Part shown: positions 55,735-64,000 of the stretch, piece after piece
Position numbering within the stretch: the stretch's first letter is position 1
Layout of the letters: each line of letters starts with the position of its first letter
Assembly: GCA_947579665.1 (NCBI GenBank)
Contig: CANPUZ010000050.1
Coordinates: 186,001 to 250,000, forward strand
Length of the DNA: 64,000 nt
Direction of reading: 5' to 3'
Source of the DNA: Sympetrum striolatum
Taxonomy: Eukaryota; Arthropoda; Insecta; Odonata; Libellulidae
Notes under the pieces: model-generated
What the model was told of the DNA's origin: nothing
The model's database searches: none
The model's input: only the letters and a program-made list of their open reading frames with translations
Program-made: the position numbers and the translations under genes

Positions 55735-57490
55735 ATTTCCTCTCTTTTGGTGTTCGTCTCGATTTCGTACGAACATTATTTCTGATTTAATTCTTCGAAA
55801 GAAAAAATGTCTGCAATCGATCAAAACGAACTTTGCGTGCATTTCTTATGAGAGAGACGATTCGAATCGTCCAGAGTCGAACCAAGGATACTCTGGACGG
55901 ACAAATATATTTATTTAATACTCCATTGGACCTTTAACGACTCCTTAAATTTATAATCCTAATGTGTTCGAGCAAACGTAGCATAATTTGGACTCGTTTT
56001 GAAGAATTCAATGAGATATTTCCAAATATTGAACTAAAGTTCGGTTTACGCAAGCAATTAACGAAGAAAATGTCAAAACTATTAACTTTTCTTATATTAT
56101 GCCTTAGTGCAGTGGTACTCAACCTTTTATGGCGCCCGAGCACCAAAGGGCGCTACCGAAAGCGAAGTGGGCACCACATAACAGTCCATGGTGACATTCA
56201 GGCCATCCCTTGGCAATATTATCACTTTACCAGTTAACCGTTGGCAGTTCGAAAAAAAAAATAAACGTTCCATGGTAAATAAGATCCAAAATATTACAAC
56301 GAATATAATTGCATCACAACTTCATACGTGAGAACCTCTCATGTGAGAAATTATTTATCTCCGAAGAAGATTTGATGACGGGGAATACATCTGGTGTGAA
56401 GGTTTTCGTGTGCATCGCTACGTTCCGGAAACAGGAGTCCTTGATTACGAGGAGTTTGATACATTGATAAGCTGAGCTGAATCTTCGCATTCACGTAATG
56501 AACTAAATATGACGTAGATACGCGTCTTGTTAATCTGGACATACGCGATAAGAGGGGTAATATGTTTACGAAACCAAAGACCAGGACAACCAAGTTTCTA
56601 ACCCCTTCTTAGCCAAACCTCCACTCTATTCCCGATCCCAAGAAACAATGTTGTAGCAAATAAAGAAAATGTTTTTACCGAAGCTTGGCAGGCACTGTAC
56701 GAGGTCGCTGCGGTTGAGTAAACCTACCTAAGTAGATCTATTTCAATCGAATTAAATCCCTCCATGAACTTTAAATGTCGTGAACAAAATCTGGATCATT
56801 AAATCGATTTCCCGTTTTCTAATCACCAATTATCGTTCCCATTTAGTAAAATTGACTGAAATACTTACGTAACATCCTGGCTGAACTTGCTCCGAATTTA
56901 GTTATCAAAGCATTAAAATATTGGAGCATTAATTCAATGCTATTACCCCCGTCAACAATGACGTTATTCAAATTTATTTATTTTGTTACGAAAAGATTTA
57001 ATAAACTCCATACGAAACTGAAATTTCGACATTTTTTCGAGAAAGAAAACCATTAATCATTTGAAATCATAATCACAAAAGCATATTTTTAACCTATAAT
57101 ATTGCTGAATTTAAGTTTCCGAGGTTAACTGATGGTTTCAATGCAAACAAAATGTCTGCTCTTCTTCCCAATACATTTCTTAACGTCTTTCCCATTTATA
57201 TTAGTACGAGAGTGCAACAATCAACTTCGTCGTTAAGGAGTTGTTTACTCCCACGAAATCGCACGATTTTTCCGTCTTTTTTGTCCATATTCTCCCAATT
57301 TAGACTCAAATGCGATATTCCACGACCGAAATAAGAATCTTTGTTCAATTTCCTTTCTTTTGGTGTTCATCTCGATTTCGTACGACCATTATTTCGTATT
57401 TAATTCTTCGAAAGAAAAAATGTCTGCAATCGATCAAAACGAACTTTACGTGAATTTCTTATGCGAGAGACGATTGGAGTTGTCCAGAGT
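55735..57490. repeat. Segmental duplication, right copy of 8277-10030
   Basis: Nearly the same length and sequence as the left copy. It includes a truncated family C head (55738-55925), the hAT-type terminus at 56110 and the 1.2 kb without a recognised gene. The short frame at 55962 differs from its left counterpart by an 8-10 bp deletion near 56180, which argues against selection on a protein. Confidence 0.85.
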
Positions 57491-57575
57491 CGAACCAAGG
57501 ATACTTTGGACAGACTAAATATCAATATGTAATACTCCACTGGACCTTTCAGGACTCCCATATAATTTATAATCC
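57150..57575 (-). mobile_element. Family C short interspersed repeat, full length
   Basis: A complete subtype 1 copy from ATGTCTGCTCTTC to CATATAATTTATAATC, with TCGAACCAAGG as the reverse B-box core. It ends the duplicated block. Confidence 0.8.
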
Positions 57576-57779
57576 TTTTCAATGTCGGGAAGTGCATGAA
57601 ATCAATGATCGAACATTTCTCCCATGCATTTCTTACGGAAGTTACTGACATCGGATACATAAATATATACACCACGGTGATAATCATTCAAGATTAGAGA
57701 CGTGGTATTTCTGACAAAATCACACATTTTCTGATTACCGTAACTTTATATTTCCCGTTTCTCGATCATCATTTGAAAA

Positions 57780-59200
57780 TTAAAATATTTGCTTTAGCAC
57801 TCTGCTAATTTAAAATTTTTTTGCAATTTTATCGCAAAATATTGGCAGAAAAAATTTCGGGCAAAAGTTTTTTCAAATATCTACCTTTTTTCGCTGTTAT
57901 TTTCAATTCTCTTACTTTCCAACGAAATACCTGAATTTACTTTTTTTTATATACGCTTGCAAATTTGAGGTCACGCGTAGATCAATCTCTAGAGAACAAC
58001 GAATATGTGATAGCTCAGGATGATTTCTACAAGTCGCTAGGCAGCTGCTATTATTTCTAAATATCTCCCGAAATATTGCTCATAGGAAAAACTTTTACGA
58101 GCAAAAGTTGTAAAGAATACATTTTTCTATAACTGTAGCTACATTTTTACCAACCAAAGCCGCGTTTTAACAAAGTTGTGCCGCAAAAACTAATTTTAGC
58201 AATCAGTAAACCGGAACTACGGTTTATCCGGCAATAGTGAAGTGAGCAGGAAATAGATATCGATTAGAAACTTTTGGATATCAAGTTTTGTGGATTTACA
58301 CCTTTGAAGGGCAATGTTGTGATATTTGAATTCATGGTTTGTATAACGTTATATGCGAATTTTCTGAGAAAAATTGGTCTTAGAGAAGAAAATTTGAGAA
58401 GTATAGCTGTAGGAAATCGATTATCTTTAAACTTTTAGACAAATTCGCAAACTTTAAAGGTGAGATACGACGACAAATCGGATTTTCAAAACGTCACGGT
58501 TACTGGTTAACCTTCAAACCGGCACGCATCAAAATTGGCGCGAGATTAGCTGTGTGCATGGATATTGCGAACGCAAAATTTGTTAACTTCAATGTGAACA
58601 TTGTCTGAGTTAGATAGTTTTATTGTAGCAAGATGGGCCAAGGCGAAGTTGCGATCTGGGCTAAGTTTTGAGCGATTATCTCGCAAAATATTGGTCGCAG
58701 AGAAAAGTGTTTGATACAAAAGTCGTGTGAAATTGCGTTATCCACAACTTTTATGAGCATTTGTATACACACATGTCGCAATTTGAGAAAGATATAGCGG
58801 ATAAAATAATTTCGGTTTCCTCTGAACTGGCTCCGTACGCTCAAAAATGGAGATAATACAGTCGAATTCGGACTCAATTTAAAGAATTCGGCGATATACA
58901 TCAAAATCATAATCGAATTCGTAGTTTTATCGAGAGAAAGAAACAAAAATTCAGAATACACGAAATTTCGACCGAAAATTTCATTTTTTTAGCAAAGGCA
59001 TCGAGGGCAGTTGCAAAGTTTTTCGCGATTATCTCGCAAAATATTGGTCGCAGAGAAAAATATTTGGTAGAATAGTTGAGTGAAATTGTGTTATTCACCA
59101 CTCTTGTGAACATTTTTATATACCTATGAAGCAATTTAAGGAAGTTATGTGGGAAATAGTGATTTCGTCGTTATGGAAACCGGCATACTCGTTCGAACGG
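57780..59200. repeat. Diverged repeat units with TCGCAAAATATTGGTCGCAG
   Basis: The phrase GCGATTATCTCGCAAAATAT occurs at about 58671 and 59025 (354 bp apart), each followed by similar text for about 150 bp. Weaker relatives lie near 57835 and 58065. The internal wording (ACTTTTGTGA, TATACACA, CCGGAACTACGG) recalls the modules of families A and B. No gene is seen. Confidence 0.55.
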
Positions 59201-59248
59201 GAAACTTCAAATTAGAACATGTTTTTCTTCAGACATGAGGTGTTCAAA

Positions 59249-60717
<1,469 letters not shown>

Positions 60718-60727
60718 TATAAATTCA

Positions 60728-60770
60728 AATACAGTAAGCTCTCGTTTATCCGAAATGACCGGACCGTCCC
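60728..60770 (+). mobile_element. Possible second pogo-type terminus
   Basis: TACAGTAAGCTCTCGTTTAT followed by CCG lies 11 bp beyond the Tigger end. It resembles the terminus of another Tigger/pogo subfamily preceded by TA. Its opposite end was not found, so it may be a solo end into which the first element inserted nearby. Confidence 0.35.
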
Positions 60771-61982
60771 GATCCGTCCTTCCCGAGCCGCGGCTGCCGA
60801 CTCGAATTGAGAAAATTCCGGATGAACCGAAGTCCCGCGTGAAACACCCCGAATTGCGTCAATACCACGACATGTGATTGTAAAACGTGCGTACGTAGAA
60901 TCCTGTTGATATGGTTGTGAATAAGCCTGAATATGATTGACTGAAAGATGTGAGTTGACGTGTTAAAAAGGCGCCAATACTTACATCAGGAAAGGATGGG
61001 CTTTAATGTTCGATACCAAATCTCTAAACGTCAAAATTTTAACTGCAAGTAGTTTCAATATCATTCCGAAATTTCGTTTTCGTGCGATGGCACCCATCAA
61101 GTGAACCGACTTCGGCTGAACACACTCCCGATTAACCTTCGCGGCCCGTTTCTCAATAAATGCTCGACGTACTTCACCGCCGAATATCTCGTGGAATCGT
61201 CATTCGCTAAGAAAATATCAATGCGCGGACAATAGAACATTGCTATGTTTAATCGATAGTAACACTGCCTTATCCCTTCCTTGAAAGATTTGCCCCTCCC
61301 AACGGATATCATAGAGATGTGATTGATTTCGTATCAACAGATATGTTTTGATTAAGTTGCTAACCTTTCATTACTATCATGAGTGACGCCCTCAATAGAA
61401 AAGCGGACGCCAAGTGTCAATCATATAATCGTCTTTACGCTTCTGTTTTATAGCTATAAGTTATGAAGGGATAACTCCTTCCAAATAATCACAGAGATTG
61501 CTATATAGCAATCCACAATCTTCTACAAACACCCTATGAAATGAACTATTGTAAATAAATGGCCACTTAATCGAGTATAATATATAAATTAACACATCTA
61601 AGCAGTCTAATATTTAAATTTTAAAAATGAATCAAATTTGCGTAACCTATGCTTGAAATAATTCACCGTAATATCTCGAAGTGCTTTCTTATAAGTTTAA
61701 ATACTAGTGCATAGATTCAGAAGTATCCGAAAAAATTATACTAATACATTTCATTGAATTTACATATGGATAAAACAAAACAAAATCAAGCAAAACGGCG
61801 CAATTCTCCATGGAAATATATAGACTATCAAGAAAATATCACTTGCAAACATTTGACTGACTGAAAACATGAAAAAATACATTTTTTACAGACATTAATA
61901 TAAAATGAATTTCCAATGCAATTATAACATATATTAAAGTAATATATCGATTTTTGATAACTATACTATAAAATTGAGTGTA
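60771..61982. other. No recognised feature
   Basis: GC-richer at 60771-60850, then AT-rich. Short frames at 60680-60877 and 61097-61312 have no known domain. No repeat family is recognised. Confidence 0.4.
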
Positions 61983-62015
61983 GGTGTGTGTGTGTGTGTG
62001 TATGTGTGTGTGTAT
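61983..62015. repeat. GT microsatellite
   Basis: A GT run with two TATG interruptions, outside any family B copy. Confidence 0.9.
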
Positions 62016-62107
62016 GTTCGCTAAAAACTCGAGAACTGAGAGTCGCCTAACTTTGAAATTTTCTACATTATTAAAAGTCGACCCCGCGCAGAGTATAGGC
62101 TACTTTT

Positions 62108-62425
62108 TATTTCCCTAAGGTCCACGGTTCGAACCCAGACGGGTCAAAACGTTTCCATAAGAAATGCACGTAGAGGTCAGTTTTTTCGTAGCAGGGTTCA
62201 TTTCTTTTGCAAAATTAAATTAGAAATAATGGTCCTAGAAAGTCGAATCAAGCATAAAAATAAGGAAAATAGAATAAAAATTCTTATTATGGACGTGAAA
62301 TATCATTTTCGATTCGAAATTGCGCACAATTAGATAAAGTACGTGAACATTTTATCGAAATTTTGAGGTCGTAAACAACCCATCCCCCTGACGATCAAGG
62401 CAATTGTTGATTTCGAGCTCATGCG
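62108..62425 (+). mobile_element. Family C repeat, subtype 2
   Basis: Forward copy: B-box-like GGTTCGAACCCAGACG at 62128, ATAAGAAATGCACGTAGAGG, then the body and the reversed CATCCCCCTGACGATC tail-side motif. Confidence 0.75.
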
Positions 62426-62439
62426 TAATTCCGTAAGTT

Positions 62440-64000
62440 GACATGGAAAATGAATGCCCATATACAATTAATGCTGTAAGATATCTTTTATATGTAATTC
62501 CTTCTCTGGATTCATTCATATATATAGATACCCAGATAGATACCCAGATAGGATACTAATTCACAGGCTAAACCACAAGCGTCATTGATTTGAAATTTTT
62601 ACAGCATATAGGCCCTAACGTGAAACTCCCACAATAAGGAAACTTTGAACCTCAGTGTCATGGGTTCGATGCCAGAAGGCCCCAAAATCCTGATTTTTCC
62701 CATTTAAATGTATTGCTTTGATTTCGGAAATTTCTAAAAAATACTTCCCGGATAGGTAGAGAATCAAAATTGAAGGAACTTACAGATATGGATATTATCT
62801 ATCGAAATCATAAATGGCTTTTACAGAAAATGTCCTGGGTTCAATGCTACGACGATGCAAACATCTCCCATTTAATATACACGGAGGTAGTTTTCCATCA
62901 TTTTTTATGCATTTATCGAAACGATAGGAAGTTCTCTTTTAGCTGAAAGATGTATGTTAAAACTGGGTTTAAGAAAAAAAAATAATAAGACCAGTCTTCC
63001 TGGGTTCGATACCAGAGCGCATTAAAATTTCTCACATATATGTGAAGAGCAGCACGTCGTTTTTGGCAGTTGCAGCAAATATTTTTGCTAGAATTTTCAC
63101 ACATAGTTAGAGATCGCAATTTCCTATTGTGCTGCATAGTAAGTAAGACCAGGAAGATCCGGGTTCGATGCCAGGCCGTAAATATATCTCCTATATAAAA
63201 CACATTGGGGTAGTTTTTCATAATTTTTTCCATGCACTTATCGAAATGATAAGAAGTTCTTGCTTAGAAAGAAGTTTATATTAAGACTCGGTTTAAGGAA
63301 AAATAGATAAGACCATGCTGTGCCTGGGTTCGATGCCAGAGCAGATTCGTTTAAGGCAGTTGCAGCCAATATTTCTGCTAAAATTTTCACACATAGTTAG
63401 AGATCGCGATCTCCTTTTGTGCTGCATAGTAAGTATGAACAGGAAGACCCGGGTTCGATGCCGGGTGGTAAATATATCTTCCATATAAAGCAAATTGGAG
63501 TAGAATTTCATTATTTTTTTCATGCACTTATCGAAATGATAGGAAGTTTTTGCTCTTCTAGAAGATGTATATTAAGACAAGGATTAAGAAAAAAAAATAT
63601 ATAAAACTATGCTGTTCCTGAGGTCGATGCCAGAGCACATTACAATTTCTCACATTAGGAATATATGTGAAAAGTAGGACGTCGTTTGAGGCAGTTGCAG
63701 CCAATATTTCTGCTCGAATTTTCACACACAGTTAGAGATGGTGATCTTCTATTGTGCTGCATAGGAAGTATTGCCAGGAAGATCTGGGTTCGATGCCGGG
63801 CGGTAAATATATCTCCCATATAAAAAACATTAGTATTTATTTCATGCACTTATCAAAATGATAAGAAGTTTTTGCTTCGATAGAAGTTGCATATTAAGGC
63901 TCGGTTTAAGAAAAAATAGATAAGACCATGCTGTGCCTGGGCTCGATGACAGAGCAGATTAATATTTCTTGCAAAGCGAATTTAGGGGAAATGTAGGACG
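62440..64000 (+). repeat. B-box repeat array, opposite orientation
   Basis: Forward cores (GGTTCGATGCC and variants) lie at about 62663, 62836, 63003, 63162, 63327, 63452, 63622, 63787 and 63940, mostly 153-173 bp apart with one gap of 125. From 62870 two kinds of subunit alternate, giving a period of about 290-335 bp: one with GGTAAATATATCTCCC after the core and one with CCAGAGCACATT. The short minus-strand frames of 64-106 residues are read across these subunits and are not genes. The array runs off the window. Confidence 0.85.

Noticed and set aside
62913..63849. Series of minus-strand proteins starting MKKIMKFYSN or similar
   Set aside because: They are parallel readings of successive B-box subunits; similarity reflects the DNA repeat, with frames ending at different points.

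Overview
The window is AT-rich eukaryotic DNA made almost entirely of repeats and decayed transposons. I see no prokaryotic features and no host gene that I can name. A Penelope-like element with a GIY-YIG endonuclease, a jockey-type and a second non-LTR retrotransposon, a Tigger/pogo DNA transposon, a hAT terminus and many tRNA-like short interspersed repeats occur together. This fits an animal genome, most likely an arthropod. That assignment is an inference from the repeat spectrum; no gene in the window confirms it.

Layout. Positions 1-11000 and 51650-57500 are related by segmental duplication: the same junctions between repeat families occur in both blocks. The left block also holds about 2.7 kb, including a short Penelope-like element at 3278-4548, that the right block lacks. 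Positions 11019-13222 are a tandem duplication of a roughly 1.1 kb unit, itself built from six subunits of about 165 bp that each keep one RNA polymerase III B-box-like motif. The same superfamily fills 62440-64000 in the opposite orientation. Between these lie at least fifteen copies of a 300-430 bp short interspersed repeat (called family C here) and sixteen full or partial copies of a 0.65-1.1 kb non-coding transposon-like family with two subfamilies (A and B), some fused head to tail (28693, 31579). Five minisatellites lie near 14.4, 17.2, 23.8, 43.8-46.4 and 49.1-49.7 kb.

Recognisable coding relics are the Penelope-like reverse transcriptase C-terminus and endonuclease (3406-4352), a jockey-like ORF1 zinc-knuckle region running into an ORF2 endonuclease start (24600-25335), non-LTR ORF2 3' ends (15228-16083, 43583-43768, and probably near 470, 49815 and 52115), a Tigger transposase with 24-bp terminal inverted repeats and TA flanks (59249-60717), and a doubtful LTR-retrotransposon 3' end (37454-37920). 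All are broken by stops or frameshifts.

The stretches with least visible repeat content are 13.6-14.4, 16.1-17.1, 25.3-27.0, 29.7-30.5, 32.9-35.7, 36.1-38.7, 40.0-40.8 and 46.9-47.9 kb. They hold only short, unrecognised open frames. One of them (25.4-25.8 kb) carries a dense cluster of RFX X-box-like palindromes beside YY1-like and CRE-like sites and is the best candidate for a regulatory element.

No pathway or operon is encoded. The coherent biology here is repeat biology: B-box motifs kept at near-nucleosomal spacing, tRNA-like sequences arranged as a two-way palindrome, transposon copies joined in tandem, and minisatellites abutting retrotransposon 3' ends.
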